The notes under the pieces were generated by a model, which worked only from the letters and a program-made list of their open reading frames with translations, did not search any database and was not told the DNA's origin. Source: Polyangiaceae bacterium (GTDB taxonomy: Bacteria > Myxococcota_A > Polyangia > Polyangiales > Polyangiaceae). From it: a stretch of 64,000 bases of DNA. The stretch is taken from contig JACKEB010000012.1 of assembly GCA_020633205.1 (NCBI GenBank), positions 186,001-250,000 of the forward strand, given 5' to 3'. The position numbers and the translations under genes were made by a program. Shown piece by piece: positions 44,532-52,708 of the stretch. Within the stretch, counting starts at the first letter, position 1. Each line of letters begins with the position of its first letter.

Positions 44532-46571
44532 ATGACACCCGCGATTCGCCTGACTGCCCTTGCTTGTTTGCTCGCACCACTCGCCGCTGCCTGCAGCAAC
44601 GACTCAGGGGAACCGGTCGCCCAGCGCTCTGCGGTGCTGACCCGTGCGACGAGTTGTGACGACCTCGACCAGTTGGTGAAGCGCGACCAAATCGCCCGGG
44701 TTCGACTCACGGCCCAAGAGCTACTGACGCAAGCCGCCTACGGCGGTGGTCGCTTTTCAGGCGAGGAGAGCGGAGGAACGGTCGACAACGGCGCGCAAGA
44801 CCCCAACGCACCGGCGGCACCTTCGGGTCACTCGGAGACCAACAATCAAGTCGCTGGCGTGGATGAAGCCGACATCGTGAAGACCGATGGCGAGCGGATG
44901 TGGCTCCTGCATGGACAGGAGCTGATGGTTGTGACCGCCTGGCCGCCCCAGAGCATCGGGGTGGATCAGTCCGTCGCTATCGAAGGTTACCCCCTGGAGA
45001 TGCAGGTCGGAGAAGGCAAGGCACTGGTCTACTCGACGACTTACCTCGATGTGGAGCCGCGCGGAAATTATGGCGGCGGCGCCGTTGGAGGTCGTGGTGA
45101 TTTCGCTGAGGGCGCTCCCGCCAGTGAGGAGCCGTACTACCCTAGCGGGACGCAGTTTACCAAGCTGACTCTGGTCGACCTCGAAGGCGACGCGCCGAGC
45201 GTGGAGCGCGAGTTCTACTTCGAGGGCTACTACACCTCGTCTCGTCGCATCGGTAGCCAGGTGCGCAGCGTGATCACGGGCGGCTTCGGCGTCGCACCCC
45301 CGGAGTACTATGATTTCCCCTATGGAGATGCCGGTGCGCTCAGCTATCGCCTGGCTGTGATGAACTGGGAGTCAAAGGCGATCGCTGCGATTCAAGCGAC
45401 CTCTCTGGGCGACTGGCTCCCTAGGAGCTTTGAAGCCAATGGGGACGCACTGGTCGATATGACGCCGCGCTGCGGTGATTACTATGCGCCCACGGAGGGC
45501 TCGGCGAACGACGGCGTCACCCGGGTGATCAGCCTGGATCTCCGCGGAAACGCTGCACCAACGGAGACCTCGGTGCTGGGCTACGCAAACCAGGTGTACG
45601 CGAATCAGGACAAGCTGATCTTGGCGCAGAACCAGTGGATCTCCGGCTACTGGGGCGACTCCGAGTCGACCTCCTTGCATGTCTTCAAGTTGGAGCCCGG
45701 GAGCGCCAGCTATGAAGCTTCTGGCCTCGTGCCAGGGCACCTCGACGATCAGTTCTCGATCGACGAGCGAGACGGCGTGGTGCGTGTCGCGACCACCACC
45801 TGGAGCGATAGTTGGGACGATACCCAGAACCGCGTGCTGACTCTGCGGAGCGACGCGGAGCAGGCGCTGAAGGTGATCGGTGATACCGGCAGCTTCGCGG
45901 CTGGCGAGCAGATCTTCTCGGCGCGCTTCGTTGGCAACCGCGCGTATGTGGTGACCTTCCGTCAGACCGATCCGCTCTTCGTCTTCGATCTCACGGACCC
46001 CACGCAGCTGAAGCTCCTGGGTGAGCTTGAGATCCCCGGCTTCAGTGACTACATGCACCCCCTCGATGACACGCACCTGGTGACCATCGGCCGCAACCGG
46101 GGTGCCGATGGGATTGGCGAGGACGCGCTGGCATTGCAGATCTTCGACGTCTCGAACCCGACGACGCCGGAGCTGGCCCACAAGTATGTCTTCCAGCAGG
46201 ACGGCTGGAGCAGCGCGAACTACGATCACAAGGCCTTCACCTTCTTCCCAGAGAAGCAGCTCTTGGCGTTCCCATTCAGTGGCTACAGCGCACGGGGCTA
46301 CGAGGCGAGCCTAGAAGTCTTCAAGGTGGGCGCGGACAGCGGCTTCGAGTTCGTCGGTGCAGCGGATCACGCGAACTTCATGAACTGCGCCTACGACAGC
46401 GCGGAGCCTTGCACGGGCTACGGTGGCGAGGTGCGACGAGGCGTGTTCATCGACGAGTTCGTTTACTCCATCAGCGACTCGGGGATCTTGGTTCACGCGG
46501 TGAGCGACATGCAGAACCCTGTCGGCGTGCTCCCGCTGCCCTACGCATACGCTGATCCCTACTACTACTAG
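44532..46571 (+). CDS. Secreted beta-propeller domain lipoprotein
   Basis: 679 residues from ATG 44532 with GGAGGAG at 44520-44526. The lipobox AAACS gives a lipid-attached exported protein. It has the signature TNNQVAGVDEADIVKTDG of the secreted beta-propeller family (Beta_propel), and repeated strands such as LHVFKLEPGSASYEASGLV and LQIFDVSNPTTPELAHKYVF. Function of the family is not established; likely an extracytoplasmic binding or enzymatic propeller. Confidence 0.9.
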   Translation: MTPAIRLTALACLLAPLAAACSNDSGEPVAQRSAVLTRATSCDDLDQLVKRDQIARVRLTAQELLTQAAYGGGRFSGEESGGTVDNGAQDPNAPAAPSGHSETNNQVAGVDEADIVKTDGERMWLLHGQELMVVTAWPPQSIGVDQSVAIEGYPLEMQVGEGKALVYSTTYLDVEPRGNYGGGAVGGRGDFAEGAPASEEPYYPSGTQFTKLTLVDLEGDAPSVEREFYFEGYYTSSRRIGSQVRSVITGGFGVAPPEYYDFPYGDAGALSYRLAVMNWESKAIAAIQATSLGDWLPRSFEANGDALVDMTPRCGDYYAPTEGSANDGVTRVISLDLRGNAAPTETSVLGYANQVYANQDKLILAQNQWISGYWGDSESTSLHVFKLEPGSASYEASGLVPGHLDDQFSIDERDGVVRVATTTWSDSWDDTQNRVLTLRSDAEQALKVIGDTGSFAAGEQIFSARFVGNRAYVVTFRQTDPLFVFDLTDPTQLKLLGELEIPGFSDYMHPLDDTHLVTIGRNRGADGIGEDALALQIFDVSNPTTPELAHKYVFQQDGWSSANYDHKAFTFFPEKQLLAFPFSGYSARGYEASLEVFKVGADSGFEFVGAADHANFMNCAYDSAEPCTGYGGEVRRGVFIDEFVYSISDSGILVHAVSDMQNPVGVLPLPYAYADPYYY

Positions 46572-46606
46572 ATAATAACCGTGCGGATATTAGAGGTCGG
46601 TTCACG

Positions 46607-47680
46607 TCAGAGTGGGCTGGCCTCTTGCTCCATGAGCAGCACGAACGAGCCAATCCAGTGGGTGACCATGAAGTGGAGGCGTGCTGTCAGCCGTCGGGGC
46701 GGTGCCGCAGCCGCTTCGACTAGGTCCTCACAGCTGCATTGTTCGAGGCCGAACTGCCGATGCGCATGCGCGCTAGCCAACAGCGCGTCTCTCAACGGGG
46801 ATGCAGGGAGCCGCTTTGCGATCCCAAACAGCATCCACGCACGACTTAGGTTGAGACCGATCAAGTGAGCGAGGCGACCGTCGCTTGGATCGGGGCAGAC
46901 TACAGGTCGGAGCAGCTCGGATCGGTCCAAGTAGCTCGAGCAAAAGTCCGCGAAGTCGTCGCCCTCGAGCACGCGGGCGAGGGCAAACGCCGCTGCGAGC
47001 CCCGGCGACAAGAAGTCGTTGCCGGAAGGCTCTAGATGCAGCGCCGCGCCGCGATCTTGCGCGTAGTGCTTCAACGTCACTTCTCGCGCGCCCAAACGGT
47101 AGCGCTCGTCGTGCCCTTGGGCGTCGTTCGCCCAGTCGAGGAGCAGGCTCAGCGCGAACGCGCTTTGTCCGTGCTCACCGCTGCGCGTGGGGTAGGGCAG
47201 GCCTTGCAGCCAGTCCAGCAAGCGTGTTGCGCAGAGCCGCTCCAGGGGTGCGATTGCAGCCTGACTCCGCCTGAGGCTGCTGCTTTGCCGCAGCGACGTC
47301 GACAACCTGAGCACCCACGCCCAGCCATAAGGGCGCTCGAACCTGGGGTGGTCACGCAGAAAGGCGTGCTCGACCTGACAATTCTCCTCGGAAATGGCCG
47401 CGACCAGAAGCTCAGTGATGCGGTCGACGTAGCTGGGGCGCAGCTGGAAGCGCGCTGAGAACTCTCTGCACGTCAGCAACTCGGCGAGCAACCAGTGAGA
47501 GTGAACGGCCGAGTGCCAGTCGAAGCAGCCGTAGAACGCCGGGTGGATTTCCTTGGGGGTGAGGGGCGCGCCGCGGTCCAGTGGGCGAGGTGTCGGCCCG
47601 TGGTAGTCGTAGCAGTGGGGTGTCTCCGTACGGATCACCTCCAGCGCCATATCCGCCAAGCGTTCAGCCAGGCTCTGCAT
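46607..47680 (-). CDS. DUF2891-family protein
   Basis: 357 residues from ATG 47680, which has GGAG about 8 bases upstream and overlaps the methyltransferase stop by 17 bases. The signature HPAFYGCFDWHSAVHSHWLL and ERPYGWAWVLRL fit DUF2891, whose fold is an alpha/alpha barrel. Conserved His and Asp suggest a metal or sugar-type site, but the activity is unknown. Last gene of the minus-strand run. Confidence 0.85.
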   Translation of the reverse strand: MQSLAERLADMALEVIRTETPHCYDYHGPTPRPLDRGAPLTPKEIHPAFYGCFDWHSAVHSHWLLAELLTCREFSARFQLRPSYVDRITELLVAAISEENCQVEHAFLRDHPRFERPYGWAWVLRLSTSLRQSSSLRRSQAAIAPLERLCATRLLDWLQGLPYPTRSGEHGQSAFALSLLLDWANDAQGHDERYRLGAREVTLKHYAQDRGAALHLEPSGNDFLSPGLAAAFALARVLEGDDFADFCSSYLDRSELLRPVVCPDPSDGRLAHLIGLNLSRAWMLFGIAKRLPASPLRDALLASAHAHRQFGLEQCSCEDLVEAAAAPPRRLTARLHFMVTHWIGSFVLLMEQEASPL

Positions 47681-48539
47681 CCCGCTCCACTTCTGCCACC
47701 ACCACAGCGGTGTCCAGCACATACGCCGCGCGCCGGCTGTCACCCCCAGAGAGGTAGGGCACGCGGCTGAGAGTCGTTGGGCGGAAGCCGTTCTGTGGCA
47801 ACACGCGAGCGCAAAGATCCTGCGCCGCCTCGGCCCATTCAGCCCCCGCCACGTCCAGCGCCTCCAGCGGATCCAGTGTGCGTGCTCCGGAGTAGAACAT
47901 GGGCTCGAAAGGCAGCGGCACCGAGAGCAAGAGCCGCCCGTTCGGGGCCAAGAGACCGCGAATCGCCTTCAGGAGTGAACCGGGCCTGGGGCAGCGATCG
48001 AGGACGTTGAAGCAGCTGATCAGGTCGTAGGGTGCGTCTGTCAGTCCCGCCGTGGTTTCCGACAGATCGATGCGTAGGCACTCAAAACCAGCGCGTCGCA
48101 AATGGCGCGCCATTCCCCAGGACCGCTCCGTTGTCAGGAGCCGATCGCACCAGGGTCGCAAGCGCCGGGTGACATCCCCAGAGCCGGCGCCCACATCCAA
48201 CACGGACCCCATGCGCGCGCCTTGGCTGAGCCCTAACAGCCTTCCAAGCTGCCTCTCGCCCAGCAAGAACATCGGGTACATATCGAGCAGCGCGTTGGCG
48301 TCGAAGTCGGACATGTATTCCCGCAGGGTGCGCTGCAGGAAGGTCTTGAAGCCGCTTCTACGCTGCGTCGGTAGCTCCCTTAACCACGCTAGGGTCTCTT
48401 CGTCGGGCCCGAACTCGCACGCCATGACCCCGGCCGCCTTTGCTTCCGCAGGGATCGTATAGTGGAGTTCGAGGCCCGCTGGGACGAGCGCCCGGAGCTC
48501 CGCTACCACGTCGGTAGAGGACGCTCCCGTAGCTTCCAT
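47664..48539 (-). CDS. METTL9/DREV-like class I methyltransferase
   Basis: 291 residues from ATG 48539. SAM-binding LDVGAGSGDVT at about 114-124, then LTTERSWGMARHL. The stretch YDLISCFNVLDRCPRPGSLL matches the DREV/METTL9 family closely, whose animal member methylates His in HxH motifs. N-terminal residues 60-100 include the family helix FLLGERQL. Start overlaps the GMC gene end by 37 bases. Substrate is not known; protein-His or small molecule both possible. Confidence 0.86.
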   Translation of the reverse strand: MEATGASSTDVVAELRALVPAGLELHYTIPAEAKAAGVMACEFGPDEETLAWLRELPTQRRSGFKTFLQRTLREYMSDFDANALLDMYPMFLLGERQLGRLLGLSQGARMGSVLDVGAGSGDVTRRLRPWCDRLLTTERSWGMARHLRRAGFECLRIDLSETTAGLTDAPYDLISCFNVLDRCPRPGSLLKAIRGLLAPNGRLLLSVPLPFEPMFYSGARTLDPLEALDVAGAEWAEAAQDLCARVLPQNGFRPTTLSRVPYLSGGDSRRAAYVLDTAVVVAEVERDAEPG

Positions 48540-50095
48540 GCGATTCGCGTAGCCAGGGTCATGATGGCTTGTTGCGGGTTTACTCCGAGGCTGCTGGGGA
48601 CGATACCGCCGTCCACCACGTAGAGCTCGTCCATTTCCCAGGCTTGGCCGTCTGGATTGATCACCGAATGTTCTGCGGTGATCCCCATGCGGGTGGTCCC
48701 TAGTGGATGCTGAGAGGAGCACTCGTAGCGCTTCGCGGGGATGCTGCGGAAGTTGATCTTGTTGAGCTCATCCATGCTGCTGACCGGCGCCATGCCCAAC
48801 ACCGGCAGGTAGACCTCACGCGCCCCCGCGGCAAAGTACGTCTCCGCCATCACCCGGGTGATGGTGTACATGGCCTCGCGGTCCCGGGGGCTCATGCGGT
48901 AGGTGCTGAACGTCTTGCCGAGTACGTGATGCAGCTGGCCGCCGGGATCGTCGTGAATCATCCCGCCAAATATCGAGAGATTGGGGATCCCTTCGGCCTT
49001 CTCGATGTGCTCTCGCCCGATCCCCTTCATGGTGGCGGCGAGCACCCCCGGCGGAACATAGAGCGCAGTCAACGTGATGCGCTGGTGCTCGTAGGCATCG
49101 GCGAAGGCGCTCTGCAGCGCGCCTTTCCAGCCCTCGAGTTTGCGATCGAAGCGGGCCATCATGCGAAAGCCCGGGTGCACCGTCATGTTGCGGCCGAGCT
49201 GTCCGCTTTGCTTGCCTAGACCGAAGCGCTTCAACAGCCCAGGGGTGTTGTAGGCGCCCGCAGCCATGACGACTCGCTTTGCATGGATGCGGAACGAGTT
49301 GCCCGGTTTGCGCAGGCCCGGCGCGTTGTAGATCCGCCCCTCGACGCCCGCCGCTCGGGCGCCCTTTGTAATTAGTGAATCTACGCGGAAATCTGAGAAG
49401 ACGCGCGCGCCGGCGCGCAACGCGCGGGGAATATAGGCGATGTCGACGCTCATCTTTGCGCCGTGGGGGCAGCCGAAGTTGCACCGCCCGCAGCCGTTGC
49501 AGTCTTTCGTATTGCGATGCATCGGCTTGAGCTCGTAGCCCATGCGCTCCGCTCCCTGGGCGAAGACATTGGTCGACTCCGAGCGCATCTCGAGGGGGAC
49601 TTGCTCGATGTGGGTAGCAGCCTCCACCGCTTGATACGCCGGCTCGAGCGCTTCTTCGGTGAACATGCTCAGCCCCTGCTGCTCACGCCAGTTCTTGAGG
49701 ATGAACCCGGGGATGCGAAAGCACACGCCGCCTGTCAGCACCGAGGAGCCACCGACACAGCGTCCCATCGTCATGTTGACCATGGGCGAGTCTTCGAGGC
49801 CGACCACGAAAGTCAGCCCGCCATCGCGGAAAAGGTGGCGTAGAGTCTCGCTCGGGCGCATGCCGCCGTATTGCTCCGGGCGGTAGTAGCCGCCTTCTTC
49901 TACTACGATGACGTCCTGCCCGGCCTCTGCAAGCTCGCAGGCGACCGCAGCGCCACTTGCTCCAGAGCCTACGACGACCACGTCGCAGCTGACTTCGACA
50001 TCTTCCTTGAGGAAACGGCCCTGGGTCACGGCGTTGCCGCCGCCGTCCGACTTCTTTACGCTGCGCTTGGCCCTGCGGCTCACCGATTCATTCAT
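48503..50095 (-). CDS. GMC-family FAD oxidoreductase
   Basis: 530 residues from ATG 50095. FAD-binding VVVGSGASGAAVACELAEAG near residue 38, then GRCVGGSSVLTGGVCFR. The Cys-rich NGCGRCNFGCPHGAK is typical of the long-chain alcohol/sterol-oxidase branch. The C-terminal region has SSQHPLGTTRMG and VVDGGIVPSSLGVNPQ with active-site His/Asn. It would oxidise an alcohol to a carbonyl; substrate unknown. Overlaps the small upstream gene by 8 bases. Confidence 0.92.
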   Translation of the reverse strand: MNESVSRRAKRSVKKSDGGGNAVTQGRFLKEDVEVSCDVVVVGSGASGAAVACELAEAGQDVIVVEEGGYYRPEQYGGMRPSETLRHLFRDGGLTFVVGLEDSPMVNMTMGRCVGGSSVLTGGVCFRIPGFILKNWREQQGLSMFTEEALEPAYQAVEAATHIEQVPLEMRSESTNVFAQGAERMGYELKPMHRNTKDCNGCGRCNFGCPHGAKMSVDIAYIPRALRAGARVFSDFRVDSLITKGARAAGVEGRIYNAPGLRKPGNSFRIHAKRVVMAAGAYNTPGLLKRFGLGKQSGQLGRNMTVHPGFRMMARFDRKLEGWKGALQSAFADAYEHQRITLTALYVPPGVLAATMKGIGREHIEKAEGIPNLSIFGGMIHDDPGGQLHHVLGKTFSTYRMSPRDREAMYTITRVMAETYFAAGAREVYLPVLGMAPVSSMDELNKINFRSIPAKRYECSSQHPLGTTRMGITAEHSVINPDGQAWEMDELYVVDGGIVPSSLGVNPQQAIMTLATRIAWKLRERPLPTW

Positions 50096-50621
50096 CGCCC
50101 TGCTCCTGATCCGCACGGTTACGACCACCCAGAAGCGACTCGGGAGTTGCGAGCATGCAGCGGCCGTCGAAGCCGATACCCGCCGCGGCGTCGGGATGCT
50201 CGTAGTAGATGATGCAGAGCATCGCCTTGACCGCCAACAGCAGACCCGAAGCAAAGCTCGACTCCACCTTCGACAGGGCTTGGGCCCGTCGCTCGATGGC
50301 CATGCTTCGAAGCGGCGTCAGGCTGAAGCTGAGGAGCGGCCCGAGCACGCTCAGCGCGAAGAGCCCTAGGAGATAGGAACCTCGGGCGTCGGCCCCGATG
50401 CGCTCTAAGAAGTCGTCCAACTCCCGCCCCAACCACGCCAAGCGAGCCTTCGGCGGCGGACCGGAAGTCGAGGCGAACAGACATTCTGCGACAGCCATCG
50501 CAGAGGCGATGGCTCTGGGGCGCTTCAACTCTTTGGAGGGGGCGAGATCGACGTCGGGGACGCCGCGAGCGCTCAACGCCAGCGTGTCAGCGTCGAGAAG
50601 GCTGGGGTGGGGCTCCGTCAC
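50088..50621 (-). CDS. Small partner protein of GMC oxidoreductase
   Basis: 177 residues from ATG 50621. One hydrophobic segment (GSYLLGLFALSVLGPLLSF) and a conserved end (AMLCIIYYEHPDAAAGIGFD) are seen. Proteins of this shape are found next to GMC dehydrogenases, where they serve as small subunits or electron-transfer partners. Overlap with the GMC start supports cotranslation. Confidence 0.75.
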   Translation of the reverse strand: MTEPHPSLLDADTLALSARGVPDVDLAPSKELKRPRAIASAMAVAECLFASTSGPPPKARLAWLGRELDDFLERIGADARGSYLLGLFALSVLGPLLSFSLTPLRSMAIERRAQALSKVESSFASGLLLAVKAMLCIIYYEHPDAAAGIGFDGRCMLATPESLLGGRNRADQEQGDE

Positions 50622-50774
50622 GGCTCGGAGGTTGCCCCGGGATCTGCCGCTTCACAAGAGCGCCGGGAGACGCTGGAGGGCGACGGCTCGTCGCGGGCGC
50701 GTCAGATGCGGTTCCGTCGGTAGATTGTGGGCTCTGCGCGCGAGCCAAGGTCCAAGCGCAGGGCGCTGGCAAGG

Positions 50775-51464
50775 TCACAGCGGAGGCGGGATGCTGGTCC
50801 GTCGGTCGCTTTCGGACTCACTCAGTGGGGCCCGGTCGACCTGCTGCGAGAGCACGTCTCGAAGCACGCTACGCATCAACGCGTCCATCGACGCCTGGCC
50901 TGTCTTGCGGAGTAGGCCACGAACCTGGCTCTTTAGTGTGTTCTCGCTGATGCGAAAGCGCGCCAGGAGTTCACTGCGCTGAACGCCTTCGAGACCCGCG
51001 GCGACCAACGCATGCTCCCTGGTGGTCAGCTCATAGTCTTGGCCGAAGCGAGACAGGTATCCATCGAGCTCCTCCCGCTCTACTGGGCAGAAGCTGAGCG
51101 CGTGCTGGATGAACTGCCGAACATCCGCAGGCTGCAACGGTGCCAACAGGCACTGGGCTCGCAACGGGTGCGCCAAATTGATCCACTGCGGTTGGTCGGT
51201 CGGGACCACGAGCAAGAGCGGCAACAACGGCCAATCCGCGCGGATACGGGTGAGCTGCTCGCGCACCCCGGGGAACCGCAAGTCTGCAATCAGACCCTGT
51301 ACCTGCTGGGTGTCGAGGCGAACCAGCGCGAACTCAAGGTTCGTGAGGCAGACTACCTCGCTCTTGACCCGACAGGCTTCGCTCAGCCGATACGCGGTTC
51401 CGGCGGCATTGAGCTCCAGCGGCAACCCTGTGGGAACATCAGCGTGTAGAAACAGAAAGCCCAC
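50775..51464 (-). CDS. LuxR-type regulator with pseudo-receiver domain
   Basis: 229 residues from ATG 51464. The N-terminal ~115 residues fold like a receiver, with Asp61 (LIADLRFP) at the phospho-acceptor place, but the acidic metal pair near residue 8 is replaced by LHADVP, so phosphorylation is doubtful. The C-terminal HTH is ELTTREHALVAAGLEGVQRS and FRISENTLKSQVRGLLRK. Its HTH resembles that of the regulator at 61021. Lies 43 bases past the PLP-enzyme gene on the same strand. Confidence 0.82.
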   Translation of the reverse strand: MGFLFLHADVPTGLPLELNAAGTAYRLSEACRVKSEVVCLTNLEFALVRLDTQQVQGLIADLRFPGVREQLTRIRADWPLLPLLLVVPTDQPQWINLAHPLRAQCLLAPLQPADVRQFIQHALSFCPVEREELDGYLSRFGQDYELTTREHALVAAGLEGVQRSELLARFRISENTLKSQVRGLLRKTGQASMDALMRSVLRDVLSQQVDRAPLSESESDRRTSIPPPL

Positions 51465-51507
51465 GCTTCAAAACCTACGAAAACGGGCGGTCATGGCAAG
51501 GGCCGAG

Positions 51508-52695
51508 CTAGATTCTGGCGTATTTTCCCACCAGCAACTGTGAAATCGTGGAAACTGCGGCGTCACAGTCATTGGGTGCCGCGCAGGGGTGGGGTGACAT
51601 CCTCATGCCGCCACCGGGGCGAAAGTCCACATCGATCGCCGCGGTCGCGAGGTCTCGCAGCAGCTGTTGCTGCGCGGAAACTTCGAGGTGACTCAAGTCT
51701 AGTGTGACCGTTCCACCGCGGGCGTGGTCCGCGCGCGGGGTCAGCACCGGCAGGCCCGACGATTCCGCGGCTGAATACAGTGCGCTCGTCAGGTGCAAGC
51801 TGGCTCTTCGCAAGCGATCGACGCCGTGGCGGAGCACGAAGCGCAGTCCGGCCATCGCGCCGTACATCGGCTCCACGGCTGGTGTGCCCTGCTGAAAGCG
51901 CTTAGCACCAGCAGCGGGCCGGTATTGGTCGGAAAATGCCGGGAAGCTCGCTTCACCGATCCAACCCGGAGCGGGTGGCTCCAAGGAACGCGCGAGCAGC
52001 GGGTCAACGTACATGAACGCGAGCCCCATGCTGGCCGAACTCAGCCACTTGTGGTTGCCGCCGACGACGACGTGTGGGCTTCGCTCAGCTTGACTCAGAT
52101 CAAGAGGTACGATCCCCAAACCCTGATAGGCGTCGACCACCAAGATCGCTCCAACCTCACGGCAGCGCGCGGCCAATGTGGAGAGGTTCATCAAGGCACC
52201 GGAGTAGGGGGCTACCCAGGGCACCACCAGCGCCGCCACGCGTTCGTCCAAAGGGGCGACTGCTTCGGGTGTGCGTTCCTCACCTACACCCAGCCCACGC
52301 TCAACGGAGACGAGTTCGAAGCCGCGCCGCGCCTGGGCCTCCCACACGAAGCGAGTCGAGGGGAAGTTTTGGGCGCTTAGCAGGATGCGCCGCCGACTGC
52401 CTGTGGGCGTCAGCGCGAGGGCGATCTGAGCAAGCCCCGCCGTCGCGCTGGCAGTGAGCGCGACGTTGTCGGGTTGGGTGTTGAGCAGCCGACCCAAATC
52501 GCCGCGCACTTGCTCGATGGTCTCGAGCTGCGCCGGGATCCCGGCAGTCCGAAGGAGAAGCGTCTCTCGATACTCAGCGAGGTCGTCCAGTGCACTTCGC
52601 GGCATCGGCCCCAGTGCATGACTTGCCAGGTAGTTACGTTGTTCGAGGATCGGAAACTCGCGGCGCGCTCCTTCGAGCTCAGGAAAGCTGGCCAT
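51508..52695 (-). CDS. Class V / kynureninase-like PLP enzyme
   Basis: 395 residues from ATG 52695. N-terminal NYLASHALGPMPRSALDD resembles the kynureninase/cysteine-desulfurase start. Fold-type I markers are Asp188 (VVDAYQGLG) and the PLP lysine Lys216 (VGGNHKWLSS). A substrate or PLP Arg is in the C-terminal VDFRPGGGMRMSPHP. It starts 13 bases after the prenyltransferase fusion stop. Activity could be C-C or C-S cleavage, or amino transfer; kynureninase-like chemistry would fit a tryptophan pathway. Confidence 0.85.
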   Translation of the reverse strand: MASFPELEGARREFPILEQRNYLASHALGPMPRSALDDLAEYRETLLLRTAGIPAQLETIEQVRGDLGRLLNTQPDNVALTASATAGLAQIALALTPTGSRRRILLSAQNFPSTRFVWEAQARRGFELVSVERGLGVGEERTPEAVAPLDERVAALVVPWVAPYSGALMNLSTLAARCREVGAILVVDAYQGLGIVPLDLSQAERSPHVVVGGNHKWLSSASMGLAFMYVDPLLARSLEPPAPGWIGEASFPAFSDQYRPAAGAKRFQQGTPAVEPMYGAMAGLRFVLRHGVDRLRRASLHLTSALYSAAESSGLPVLTPRADHARGGTVTLDLSHLEVSAQQQLLRDLATAAIDVDFRPGGGMRMSPHPCAAPNDCDAAVSTISQLLVGKYARI

Positions 52696-52708
52696 GTGCT
52701 GGCCAAGA

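Noticed and set aside
45372..46229. 285-codon open frame on the minus strand
   Set aside because: Antisense to the beta-propeller gene, with no ribosome site or family motif.
48503..50095. Possible 4Fe-4S ferredoxin domain in the GMC oxidoreductase
   Set aside because: The CxxCxxxxxC stretch is a conserved feature of this GMC branch and lacks a second cluster motif.
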